Position numbers and translations under genes: made by a program. From Rhodothermaceae bacterium (lineage in GTDB: Bacteria; Bacteroidota; Rhodothermia; Rhodothermales; Rubricoccaceae), in the NCBI GenBank assembly GCA_013003465.1, contig JABDIZ010000246.1:1-9050 (forward strand): DNA of 9,050 nucleotides, read 5' to 3'. Each line of letters begins with the position of its first letter. Positions within the stretch are counted from its first letter, which is position 1. Of the stretch, positions 1-6,876 are shown piece by piece. The notes under the pieces were generated by a model. It was not told the origin of the DNA, searched no databases, and was given only the letters and a program-made list of their open reading frames with translations.

Positions 1-48
1 GTCGTAGCGCGCGGCCTGGGCATAGCGAGAGTTGGAAGCGACGGGCAT
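1..48 (-). CDS. N-terminus of a probable LysM/gp53-like baseplate protein (3' end outside window)
   Basis: Only 16 codons are visible: MPVASNSRYAQAARYD. The start is well supported: GAGGA (59-55 on the minus strand) lies six bases before the ATG at 48, nine bases after the previous stop. A short polar N-terminus with an S-R-Y motif is typical of the small LysM or gp53-like baseplate proteins that follow the CIS tube-initiator gene in several eCIS operons. That placement would supply the LysM function missing from the 280-residue protein. With so few residues the identity is a context-based guess; the existence of a gene is more certain. Confidence 0.6.
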   Translation of the reverse strand, partial: MPVASNSRYAQAARYD

Positions 49-54
49 GGCGAT

Positions 55-59
55 TCCTC
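55..59 (-). promoter_or_regulatory. Ribosome binding site GAGGA for the gene starting at 48
   Basis: The minus strand reads GAGGA followed by six bases and ATG. It overlaps the TGA stop of the upstream CDS, so the two genes are probably translationally coupled. It is one of the clearest Shine-Dalgarno sequences in the window; most other genes here have weak ones. Confidence 0.6.
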
Positions 60-900
60 AGACATCCATGAGCAGTGAGCCGGCCGAGACAAACGACCCA
101 GCGATGGGCGTCACGGCGAGCCAGTCCTCCCCCTCCAGCCGCGTCAACCCCTTGATGGACTGAACCATCCTCATCACCGTATCCACCGTCGTGTCCGTCG
201 AAAGCGACTGCTCCTTGAGCGTCATGCTCACGTCGGCCTTCTGCGGCAGCGCGTCCTCGCCGAACTCGCTCAACTTGATGTTGAGGTCCGAGACGACGCA
301 GGTGAGCGAGAAGTCGCCGTATTTGAAGAGGCATTCGGGCGGCGCATTCCAGGCCGCTTTCCGCTCACTCCCACTCCCGAAGATGTCCGCGACCTCCGTC
401 AACTCCCAGCCGGGGTTGACGAACGAGCGCAGGATGGCGAGATCGGGTTCGAGGACGTTGCGGCGGTAGACTTGGTCCTCGAAGCGCGGTCCAGCCGCGA
501 GCGCCGCGTCTTCAAAGGGGAAGGGGGTAGCCGGGGGCTCCTCCAACGTGCCGAGCCCTTCCACGAGCGTCCCAGCGAGCAGCTGAAACTCCAGCGCGAG
601 CACGCGCGGCTGGCCCCGCTGCGCCTTGAGCGGCTTGACATTGCTCAGCAGCGGCCCATACGCCTTGATGTCCTGATAGAGCGCGTAGCCTAGGGTGAAG
701 GGCGACGCCAGCCACTCCCAGCCATCGATCCCGCCCCAGGTTTCCTGGATCTCGGGGAAGGCCGCCCAGTCACGGTCGCGGCCCTCGTCCTCGTACTTGT
801 AGGACTTCTTCTCGGAGAGCATCGTCGGGTTGAACTGGAACCGGAAGATGAGCGGCGGGACCGCGAGGACGTTGGCGAGATAGCCGGTCTTGCGAGGCAT
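58..900 (-). CDS. CIS tube-initiator/baseplate protein (CIS_tube PF19266-like), without LysM
   Basis: A 280-residue protein that resembles the Afp7/Pvc7-type CIS tube domain, which sits between the inner tube and the central spike. The N-terminus carries the family's hallmark strand FRFQFNPTMLSEKKSYKYE (19-37). Further matches are GPLLSNVKPL-x-x-Q-x-G-x-PRVLALEFQLLAGT (82-111), a LRSFVNPGW segment (157-165), APPECLFKYGDFSLTCVVSD (186-205) and KADVSMTLKEQ (221-231). Afp7-like proteins often end in a LysM domain. Here the remaining C-terminus (about 232-280) shows none, and a separate gene starts immediately downstream. The start at 900 is 23 bases after the previous stop, with no strong Shine-Dalgarno sequence. 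The stop TGA (58-60) overlaps the ribosome binding site of the next gene. The role follows from known CIS architecture; the family match is good but made without a search. Confidence 0.85.
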   Translation of the reverse strand: MPRKTGYLANVLAVPPLIFRFQFNPTMLSEKKSYKYEDEGRDRDWAAFPEIQETWGGIDGWEWLASPFTLGYALYQDIKAYGPLLSNVKPLKAQRGQPRVLALEFQLLAGTLVEGLGTLEEPPATPFPFEDAALAAGPRFEDQVYRRNVLEPDLAILRSFVNPGWELTEVADIFGSGSERKAAWNAPPECLFKYGDFSLTCVVSDLNIKLSEFGEDALPQKADVSMTLKEQSLSTDTTVDTVMRMVQSIKGLTRLEGEDWLAVTPIAGSFVSAGSLLMDV

Positions 901-923
901 AAGGCAAACGGGTTGGCGTGAAC

Positions 924-2261
924 TCAGGCGAAGCCGAAGGCGTCGAGGCTGGGCGGAGCGCCGCGTTCGAGGCGGTCGCGCAGGCCTTCCACGACCTGAT
1001 CGACAAGCGAGGGCTCGGGGAGAAGCGAGGCGGCCTCGTCGGCCCGCCGCACGGCCGCCGTCTCGACCTCCACGACGACCTCGGCGATCTCAACCGTCGC
1101 ACGGGCGCGCTCGAGCGCCACCGTATCGGCGAGGCGGCGGGTGGCTTCGGGCGTGCGGCGGAAGTGGTTGGTGATGAGACCGAGCATGGCGTTCAGTCCA
1201 CCCCCGGCAATCCACTGCTCGTAGGCACGAGCGACGCGGTCGAGCCCCGTCGGGGGACGCTGCTCCCCCGCTGCGACTGCGGGCCGGAGGGCGGCGGCCA
1301 GCTCATCCGCGCGGCGCCGAACCACGCGCGTATGTTCCGTAATCCGCGTGCTCAACGTCGCGGCCTCGCGTTCGAGGAGCCCGCCCATGCGGCGCAACGC
1401 GCCCTGCGCTTCGCCCACGAAAAAGTTCACCGTGTTCTCCATCCCCGCGCCGAGCGTGCGGATGTCGCCTTCCAGCGCGGTGAGTTCCGGGCTCGGGGCG
1501 AACGCCGCGGCCAGGTCAGCGCCCGTCGTGCGGAAGGGCGTCACGGTGGGCGCGGTCATCGTCAGCGCAGGCAGGCGGGGCAACGCCCGTAGCCGCCGCT
1601 GCTCGGCCCCGGAGAGGTTGACATCGCGGACGAGCCGGACGAGCGCAGGGAGCATCGTCGGGAGCACGTCAATGACGTGGTAGATGACGCGGAAGACGGG
1701 CGTCTGCGCGAGGTTGTTGAGCACCCAGAACAGCCGCTCGACCACGTAGTCGAGCAGTGGGTCTACGGCCGCTGCGAGGCGCCCAGCAACGAACTGAAGC
1801 GCGCTCAGGGTCACGCGCACCAGATCGGCCAGGCTATTAAAAAGGGCTCGGAGGATGTGTCCGGCGAAATCGCGCAGGATGCCGAGCAGGCCACTCGCCA
1901 GACGCATCGCTGAACTGAGCGTGTCGTACACGGTCACGAGCACGACACCGCTCAGAAGGAAGACGTTGCGCAGCAGAAACTGCATCAGTTCGAGGAAGAC
2001 GAGCTTGAGCCGGTCGAGCTGCGCGATCAGCCACGCGATGGCGCTGGCGCCGAGCGGGATCAGAATGATGAGCCCATCTACGACGCGCCCAACCGCCTCC
2101 AGGATGGCGTAGACGGGCTGCAAGACGCGCTGCAAGTGCCCCAGTGCTTCCTGCTGTGCCGCCGTCGGGCCCGAGCCGCCGTCGCCCGGCCCCGAGGCCG
2201 CGGCGCGGAACAGCGCGGCAAGCCCGTAGAGCGCATCGGTCAAGGGCGGCAGGCGATCCAT
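924..2261 (-). CDS. Helical protein of 445 residues, hydrophobic first half and coiled-coil-like second half
   Basis: No family is recognised. After a Gly/Pro-rich linker (about 22-33), residues 45-210 are a near-continuous series of hydrophobic and amphipathic helices, strongest at about 61-80 (DGLIILIPLGASAIAWLIAQ) and 86-112. A Thr/Pro-rich hinge (about 228-246) leads to a charged helical part at about 258-335 (MENTVNFFVGEAQGALRRM; EREAATLSTRITEHTRVVRR) with coiled-coil character, then an acidic/Val-rich helix (ATVEIAEVVVEVETAAVRR, 388-406). This is again tape-measure-like in design. It overlaps the 147-residue gene by 22 bases, which suggests coupled translation, and is followed 23 bases later by the CIS tube-initiator gene. 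It is the last of the four hydrophobic genes. The reading frame is certain; the role is inferred from location and composition. Confidence 0.82.
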   Translation of the reverse strand: MDRLPPLTDALYGLAALFRAAASGPGDGGSGPTAAQQEALGHLQRVLQPVYAILEAVGRVVDGLIILIPLGASAIAWLIAQLDRLKLVFLELMQFLLRNVFLLSGVVLVTVYDTLSSAMRLASGLLGILRDFAGHILRALFNSLADLVRVTLSALQFVAGRLAAAVDPLLDYVVERLFWVLNNLAQTPVFRVIYHVIDVLPTMLPALVRLVRDVNLSGAEQRRLRALPRLPALTMTAPTVTPFRTTGADLAAAFAPSPELTALEGDIRTLGAGMENTVNFFVGEAQGALRRMGGLLEREAATLSTRITEHTRVVRRRADELAAALRPAVAAGEQRPPTGLDRVARAYEQWIAGGGLNAMLGLITNHFRRTPEATRRLADTVALERARATVEIAEVVVEVETAAVRRADEAASLLPEPSLVDQVVEGLRDRLERGAPPSLDAFGFA

Positions 2262-2683
2262 GAAGCTGCCGCTGCTCTCCCGCTGTCGCTGTTGTCCATG
2301 CGGTAGCCCGTGCGCTCCACGATCCGATCCACCACGTCGGCGAGGTGCGCCACGTTGGCGATCATCTGCGGTAGCCTAAAGCCCGCGACGGCTCCACCCG
2401 CGAACCCGCCGAAAAAGCCGCCGAAGAACCGCCCAATGCCACCCAGCAGCTCTTCGAAGAACCCCCCGCCGTGCGCCAGGTCGTTGATGTTGACGATGTG
2501 CACCTTGAGCGCCCCGTTGAGCAGCGGCGGCGCGCCGAGCGCCTCGGTGGAAGCCATCCGCTGCAGGAAGCTCAGGCCGCCGTAGGTCGCCACCTGCCGC
2601 TCGAGGTCTTCGAGCGCCCGCCGGGCGTAGCGCACCTGCGTCAGCAGGAGGCCCATCTGATTGATAATCAGTTCGTCGTTCAT
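2240..2683 (-). CDS. Small Gly/Phe-rich protein, unknown function
   Basis: A 147-residue protein without a recognised family. Residues 1-45 form a charged helix (LLTQVRYARRALEDLERQV). A short middle part (LKVHIVNIND) is followed by a striking Gly/Phe segment at 73-102 (GGGFFEELLGGIGRFFGGF and onward) with FF-G-G repeats, then a helix (ANVAHLADVVDRIVERTGY). The Gly/Phe segment looks membrane-active or self-associating and resembles glycine-zipper-like packing, but that is inference. It starts four bases after the stop of the 685-residue gene, so translation is probably coupled. Its last 22 bases overlap the start of the 445-residue gene. The last dozen residues lie in that overlap and look unlike the rest, so they may be unimportant to function. 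Confidence 0.78.
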   Translation of the reverse strand: MNDELIINQMGLLLTQVRYARRALEDLERQVATYGGLSFLQRMASTEALGAPPLLNGALKVHIVNINDLAHGGGFFEELLGGIGRFFGGFFGGFAGGAVAGFRLPQMIANVAHLADVVDRIVERTGYRMDNSDSGRAAAASWIACRP

Positions 2684-2687
2684 GGCA

Positions 2688-4745
2688 TCAGGTGGGCAGG
2701 CGGTCGAGGCCTAGGCGGTAGGCGGTCTCCACCTCGGCCTTGAAGCGGGTGGCGACGGTCGTCGTCAGGTCGTCATCGAGGGGGTGCATGCCCGCGCGGA
2801 TCGTGAGGCGGGGCATTCGAACGCGCCCCAGGCGGACCCGCCGGTCCAGCAGATGCGGCGAGGTCGGCACGGCGTAGGGGGGCAAACTTGATGCGGGGCC
2901 GAAACGGCCCTCGGCCTGGCGGAGCCGACGCTCGCGTGCGTAGTCGCCCAAGCCCTCGATGTAGCGCGGGATGACCGCGCCGATGAGGTAGAGGCCACCC
3001 CTTGCCAGCATCGCCTCGAAGGCCGCAGCCATCGGGCCACCGCCTCGCGCCACGCGCGCCCGGAGGTCGCGGAGTTGCCCACCAAAGGCTTCATCGGCGA
3101 GCCCCGTCGCCCAGGCGGCCACGCGCTCGAACCGCGCCTGGGAGCCCAGCCGGACGGCGCGGTCGGCCTCGGCATCCAGCACCAGCCCGGCCTCGTCGAA
3201 GGCGCGCACGCCCCGCCGGAGCGCGGTGTCCACGCGCACCCGCACCGTACGCCCGAGCGTGCCGATGAACCCGAGAATCCGCGCCGCCCCGTCGGCTCCC
3301 ATAAACGAGGCGTAGAGGTCCGGGAAGCGCGGTCCGGTGTAGGGCATGAATCCCGGCGTGGGCACGAAGCCCACGTTCCGCACGAGGCCGGTGATGACCT
3401 GCCGGTAGGCCCGGATCCGCCCTATGATCGAGGGGCCGAACCAGCTCCCCGGAGCCAGTTCGCTCATGCCCGGCAGCAGGCGATCGCGGAGCGCCCCGGC
3501 ATTCCCGCTCGTCATGCCCTGGATGAGCTCGCGAAGCGTGGACGGGAAGTTCTCCAGCGTCTCGCCGCCGAGGGCCGGAATCAACACGTCGTGCTCGGAG
3601 GCGCGGATCGCCGCCCCCTTGAGGTCGAAGTCGAGCACGGCGTCGATGATGTTGCCGATGAGCCGCCCCAGCACAGCCAGCCGCCCCACGAAGCGCACGA
3701 ACCGCTTGAGCAAGTCTATGACTTGCCCTCCGGCCGCATGCAGGTACGCCACGACGAACCGCGAGAGGAATTGCACGTGCCCGATGAGCATCGGCCCCAC
3801 CACCGCCAGCGTGTCGAAGAGGCGCTGGCCGAAGGCGGGCAGGTCGGTGTAGAAGAAGTCCACCACTTGCCGACGCACGTCGAGCACCTTGGCCTCAATG
3901 GCCTGCAACTCCTCCAAGACGCCCACTTTGACAGCGTGGATAGCGCGGTCGAGGATCGGCAGGAGAAGTCCAGGCAGCAGCGGGAGTAGCAGAATGGCGC
4001 CGGCGGTGTAGCGGATGACGGTCTCCAGCAGTTCGGCAAACGTGAGCGCCGGAGCCGGGATCAGCGACGGGCGAGCCCCGACGGTCGCCTGGGGCCCTGT
4101 CGGAGGCATGAGGGCCGTACGCGCCCGTTGAATCGCGTCGCGTATGGGATCGGCGAGGCGTCCCCACGGAAGGGCACTGCCGAGTGCGGCCACCCGTCGC
4201 AGCGTCGTCATGGCCTCATCAATCTGGTCTTTGCCACGCCGCCCATCGGCAGCCGGGTAGTAGTAGGCGTAGGCCGCAAGCCCAAGGCCGCCGAACACAT
4301 CGGAAGCGGTCCGGGCTCGTCTGGGGTCAAAATCAGCCGGGTCGAGACGAAGCGCCCGCGCAACGGCGGCATCGATCAGATCGCTTCCCCGGCGGAGGGC
4401 CTCGACGAAGTCGGGCAGCAGGTTCGCTTCGCGGACGGCCTGCCGGGCGTAGGCCAGCCCTCCAGCGAACCGCTCGACCCCGGCCACGAACGCATCCGAG
4501 GCATTGGGGGGCGGGCGATCCGGCGTGAGCGCGCCGACCTGCGAGCGGTCCACCCAGGCCGTGACGGCACCACTGATGAACCGCAGGTCGGGCAGGCCCC
4601 GCGTCGCCCGCTCGGCGGCGTCTGTCTTCTCGACCAGCTTCGCCAGCCACCGCCCGATCACCGCAAAGCTCAGCCCCATCGTCGCCAGCTCGGCACGGAG
4701 AGGCGGCGAGAACGCGGTAGCAATGGCGGCGAAGTCAATCGGCAT
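2688..4745 (-). CDS. Large helical protein of 685 residues with a central hydrophobic core, unknown function
   Basis: No family is recognised. Residues 1-230 are Ala/Arg-rich helix with a Tyr cluster (AAYAYYYPAADGRRG, 157-171). Residues about 246-266 form the most hydrophobic segment (AGAILLLPLLPGLLLPILDR). Amphipathic helices follow at about 270-375 (VRRQVVDFFYTDLPAFGQR and later RFVRFVGRLAVLGRLIGNI). The C-terminal half is charged, with LRDLRARVARGGG and a hydrophobic stretch GLYLIGAVIPRYIEGLG. The composition closely resembles that of the 626- and 445-residue neighbours, which suggests one functional group. It begins 26 bases after the preceding gene, with no Shine-Dalgarno sequence close to the ATG at 4745. 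A better-placed AGGA precedes an out-of-frame ATG at 4761 that opens an 8-codon mini-ORF overlapping this start. Length if fully helical is about 103 nm. A second ruler, part of a split tape measure, or lumen cargo are all possible. Confidence 0.85.
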   Translation of the reverse strand: MPIDFAAIATAFSPPLRAELATMGLSFAVIGRWLAKLVEKTDAAERATRGLPDLRFISGAVTAWVDRSQVGALTPDRPPPNASDAFVAGVERFAGGLAYARQAVREANLLPDFVEALRRGSDLIDAAVARALRLDPADFDPRRARTASDVFGGLGLAAYAYYYPAADGRRGKDQIDEAMTTLRRVAALGSALPWGRLADPIRDAIQRARTALMPPTGPQATVGARPSLIPAPALTFAELLETVIRYTAGAILLLPLLPGLLLPILDRAIHAVKVGVLEELQAIEAKVLDVRRQVVDFFYTDLPAFGQRLFDTLAVVGPMLIGHVQFLSRFVVAYLHAAGGQVIDLLKRFVRFVGRLAVLGRLIGNIIDAVLDFDLKGAAIRASEHDVLIPALGGETLENFPSTLRELIQGMTSGNAGALRDRLLPGMSELAPGSWFGPSIIGRIRAYRQVITGLVRNVGFVPTPGFMPYTGPRFPDLYASFMGADGAARILGFIGTLGRTVRVRVDTALRRGVRAFDEAGLVLDAEADRAVRLGSQARFERVAAWATGLADEAFGGQLRDLRARVARGGGPMAAAFEAMLARGGLYLIGAVIPRYIEGLGDYARERRLRQAEGRFGPASSLPPYAVPTSPHLLDRRVRLGRVRMPRLTIRAGMHPLDDDLTTTVATRFKAEVETAYRLGLDRLPT

Positions 4746-4771
4746 AATCGATCAGGGCCATGAGATCCTGG

Positions 4772-6652
4772 TTACTCAGCGGCGAGATAGGCCTGTTCGC
4801 CGAGGCGAATGCGGAGGGCGTCGGCCCAGGCGTCGGCGTTGAGACGGGAGAAGCCGCGCGCCCGAACGCGCAGCGCGCGCACGACGGGCTGCAGGCGACG
4901 GCTGTCGAGGATCTCACGGACGGGCAGCTCGCGGGGCGGCACTTCACGCTGCCCGGCGGCCCGCGCCTCGTCCTCCCGCAGCAGGTCGTCCAGTTCGACG
5001 AGGTAGACCGAGAGCGATTCGGGCAGCACCTCGGCCACGACCGCAGCGAGCGCCTGGCGCAGCGTGCGTTCCTCGCCGCGGAGGCGCTGCGCTTCTGCGC
5101 TGAGCGGTCGCTGGAGGGCTTCATCGACACGCCGCCGTTCGCGGGCGAAAATGCTGGGCGGGCGGCGCGCACGGGTTACGGCCTGCGTCGCGCTATCGCT
5201 CAAGAAAAAAGGCTGCACGAGGGGCCGAAGGACGTCGGGCAAGAGCCCCTGGAAGCGTTCGCGTGCCCGGGCAAAACGGCGGCGGCGGCGCTCGATCTCG
5301 GCGGCCGTGATCGGCGTCGGCCAGCCCCCGGCAGCACGAGCCACGGCCGCCGTCTCGGGAAGCAGCGCCGCCCCCGCCCAGGGGTTGGCGAGGAACGCCC
5401 CGATGTCGGGCACGCGGCGGTCGAGCGCGTCGAGCGAGGGCCGCAACCCCGCCTCGAACTCAGCGAGGAAACGGTCGAAGAAATCATTGCTCGGCGGGGT
5501 CGCTGCCGCGATCCGGGCGGCGCGGGCGCTCGCCGAGGTCCAGACGCCGCCGATAACGGCGAAGCGCGCCTCGGCCTGCTCGAAGGCATCCCAGAGCGGG
5601 TGAATCCGCATCCGGCCCAAGAACACTTCTTTCGTCAGGTCCCGCCAAGCCCCGAGGCGCCCCAGGACGCCCGGATCGCCGCTGCTTCCTTCCCAGGCCT
5701 GCGTGCCCTGCCACCACCACTGCAGGCGCCGCAGGATGTCCTGCGGTACGATCTCCAGCACGCCGCGTGTGATAGCGACGATGAGCAGGAGTCGGTCCAG
5801 CACGAGGTTGAGCACCTGCCGGAGGCTACGCGGCCCGTACAGGAGCCGCCCGAGGCGGAGCCCCGTATCGGCGATCAGGAAGGCCACCGCCTCAATGACG
5901 GCGCGCGTGAACCGGTAGAGCGGGAGGAGTTGATCGAGCAGGGGGCGCAGCACCTCGGTCCCTCGTACGACGAGGAACGCCGTCGCCCCGACGGCCTGAG
6001 GAATCAGGTGGGCCAGCCGGTCACCCAGTTCGAGCAGGCGCCTCACCAGCGGGTTGCGGACGCCTGCGCGCGGACCCAGCAATTGCTCCAGGAACCCATT
6101 CATCGCGTCGAGCGCGGCGGCCAGAGCGCGGAAGAAGCGGCTCAGCACCCGGGCATGCGCGGTGCCCGCCAGCGCCGGAACGGCAAGCAGCAGCAACGGT
6201 AGCCCCAGCCCGATGAAGACCGGGCTGAGCGTCAGGCCCAGCAACCCAGAGGCCGAAACGAGCAGCGCGAACCACAATCCGGCGACGACGCTCGTCAGCC
6301 GTACGAGCACGAACCCGCTCCCGACCGCCAGACCGGTGGGCGAGATCACCGCTCCCAGCATCGCCCCTGTGAGGCCGGCCATCGGCTCGGTCAGACTTAG
6401 CACGGGCTGCGCCTGGCGCTGCGCCTGCACCACGGCGTACTGCGCACGCAGCGCATCCAGGTTGCCAATGGCGATGTGCAAATGCCGTCCCAGCACGGGC
6501 ACGGCGCGCCCAAACCACCGCACGGCAAAGAGCGAACGGGCGCGCTGCACCAGCGCCTCTTCCAGCAGCGTCAGCGCAGTCCAGCGCTGCATCTGCTGCA
6601 TGCCCTTCTCGAAGGCACCCGTCACACGACCAAGGAGCAAGACCAGCGGCAT
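4772..6652 (-). CDS. Hydrophobic helical protein of 626 residues, candidate tape measure or lumen protein
   Basis: No family is recognised. The protein is almost entirely Leu/Ala/Arg-rich helix. A strongly hydrophobic block at about 90-163 could form three membrane-type segments. Weaker hydrophobic helices lie at about 218-262 and 280-298, followed by a Trp-rich spot (QWWWQGTQAW, 311-320). From about 450 onward it becomes charged and Arg/Glu-rich (AEIERRRRRFARARERF; later RLRGEERTLRQALAAVV). Central hydrophobic segments with charged flanking helices are typical of tape measure proteins, and the gene sits directly after the frameshifted chaperone module, where phages keep the tape measure gene. 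Fully helical, it would span about 94 nm at 0.15 nm per residue, within the range of CIS tubes. The start at 6652 lacks a clear Shine-Dalgarno sequence; 47 bases separate it from the preceding stop. Alternatives are a membrane anchor or a pore-forming cargo. Confidence 0.85.
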   Translation of the reverse strand: MPLVLLLGRVTGAFEKGMQQMQRWTALTLLEEALVQRARSLFAVRWFGRAVPVLGRHLHIAIGNLDALRAQYAVVQAQRQAQPVLSLTEPMAGLTGAMLGAVISPTGLAVGSGFVLVRLTSVVAGLWFALLVSASGLLGLTLSPVFIGLGLPLLLLAVPALAGTAHARVLSRFFRALAAALDAMNGFLEQLLGPRAGVRNPLVRRLLELGDRLAHLIPQAVGATAFLVVRGTEVLRPLLDQLLPLYRFTRAVIEAVAFLIADTGLRLGRLLYGPRSLRQVLNLVLDRLLLIVAITRGVLEIVPQDILRRLQWWWQGTQAWEGSSGDPGVLGRLGAWRDLTKEVFLGRMRIHPLWDAFEQAEARFAVIGGVWTSASARAARIAAATPPSNDFFDRFLAEFEAGLRPSLDALDRRVPDIGAFLANPWAGAALLPETAAVARAAGGWPTPITAAEIERRRRRFARARERFQGLLPDVLRPLVQPFFLSDSATQAVTRARRPPSIFARERRRVDEALQRPLSAEAQRLRGEERTLRQALAAVVAEVLPESLSVYLVELDDLLREDEARAAGQREVPPRELPVREILDSRRLQPVVRALRVRARGFSRLNADAWADALRIRLGEQAYLAAE

Positions 6653-6699
6653 GGCGGCGATTCAAAAAGGACGACGAAAAACACGGGTGTCAAGGGCGC

Positions 6700-6876
6700 T
6701 CAGGCGTGTGAGGCACGCACCTGCGCATTCTCGCGCTCGATCTGTTCGACGAGCAGGCGGACGTAGGCCCGGCGCTCGCCGCAGTCGAGATCGAGAAGGG
6801 TGGCCCAGTCCCAGTGGAGGTGGTAGGCCAGGAAAAAGACCTCGCGGCGGAGGGATTCCTGGTCTACTCCAGCGAT
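6700..6876 (-). CDS. DUF6760-like C-terminal domain, expressed by -1 frameshift from the upstream gene
   Basis: 58 codons in the -1 frame follow the slip site and end at TGA 6700-6702. The peptide contains ESLRREVFFLAYHLHWDW and then LLDLDCGERRAYVRLLVEQI. This is the pattern of the small DUF6760 proteins of eCIS loci: an aromatic/His-rich Y-H-x-H-W core, a D-L-x-x-x-E-R-R turn and a C-terminal helix. The frame has a stop at 6967-6969. Between that stop and the domain there is no ATG, GTG or TTG; the only GTG lies near the 3' end, inside QVRASHA. Independent initiation would therefore need a rare CTG or ATC start. The simplest reading is that it is translated only as an extension of the zinc-knuckle protein. 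The equivalent in lambda is the T part of gpGT. The domain identity is from memory of the motif; the lack of a start codon is directly visible. Confidence 0.78.
   Translation of the reverse strand: MAGVDQESLRREVFFLAYHLHWDWATLLDLDCGERRAYVRLLVEQIERENAQVRASHA
6828..6862 (-). promoter_or_regulatory. Candidate frameshift-stimulating stem-loop
   Basis: On the minus strand CCAGGAA (6862-6856) pairs perfectly with TTCCTGG (6834-6828). Inside that loop CCTC (6853-6850) pairs with GAGG (6843-6840) around a six-base loop. The stem starts 13 bases after the slippery heptamer, a little farther than the usual 5-9. A competing small hairpin, CTGG (6872-6869) with CCAG (6862-6859), starts only three bases after the heptamer and puts the TAG stop in its loop. 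The two structures exclude each other. Either could act as the stimulator; neither is proven. Confidence 0.45.

Noticed and set aside
2240..2261. The 147- and 445-residue genes as a single frameshifted gene
   Set aside because: The 22-base overlap with an ATG is a normal coupled arrangement, no slippery sequence is visible, and the composition changes from Gly/Phe-rich to a fresh N-terminus.
3075..3989. Plus-strand open frame of 304 codons, and a similar 224-codon frame at 918-1592
   Set aside because: Both are His/Arg/Pro/Glu-rich shadows on the opposite strand of the 685- and 445-residue genes and have no supporting start signals.
4760..6202. Plus-strand open frame of 480 codons
   Set aside because: It is antisense to the 626-residue gene. 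The translation is rich in Arg, Pro, Gly, Glu and Gln without domain-like patterning, as expected for the opposite strand of a GC-rich gene, and it ignores the one-directional operon.
6682..6691. ACAC-CC-GTGT followed by a short T run as a terminator after the DUF6760 domain
   Set aside because: The stem is too short and the loop too small to be stable, with only a few T after it. Termination here would also cut off the rest of the operon.
6688..6693. TTGACA on the minus strand as a -35 promoter box before the 626-residue gene
   Set aside because: No acceptable -10 hexamer follows at 16-18 bases; the T-rich stretch there does not match TATAAT or another clear consensus, and the gene is inside a tight operon.
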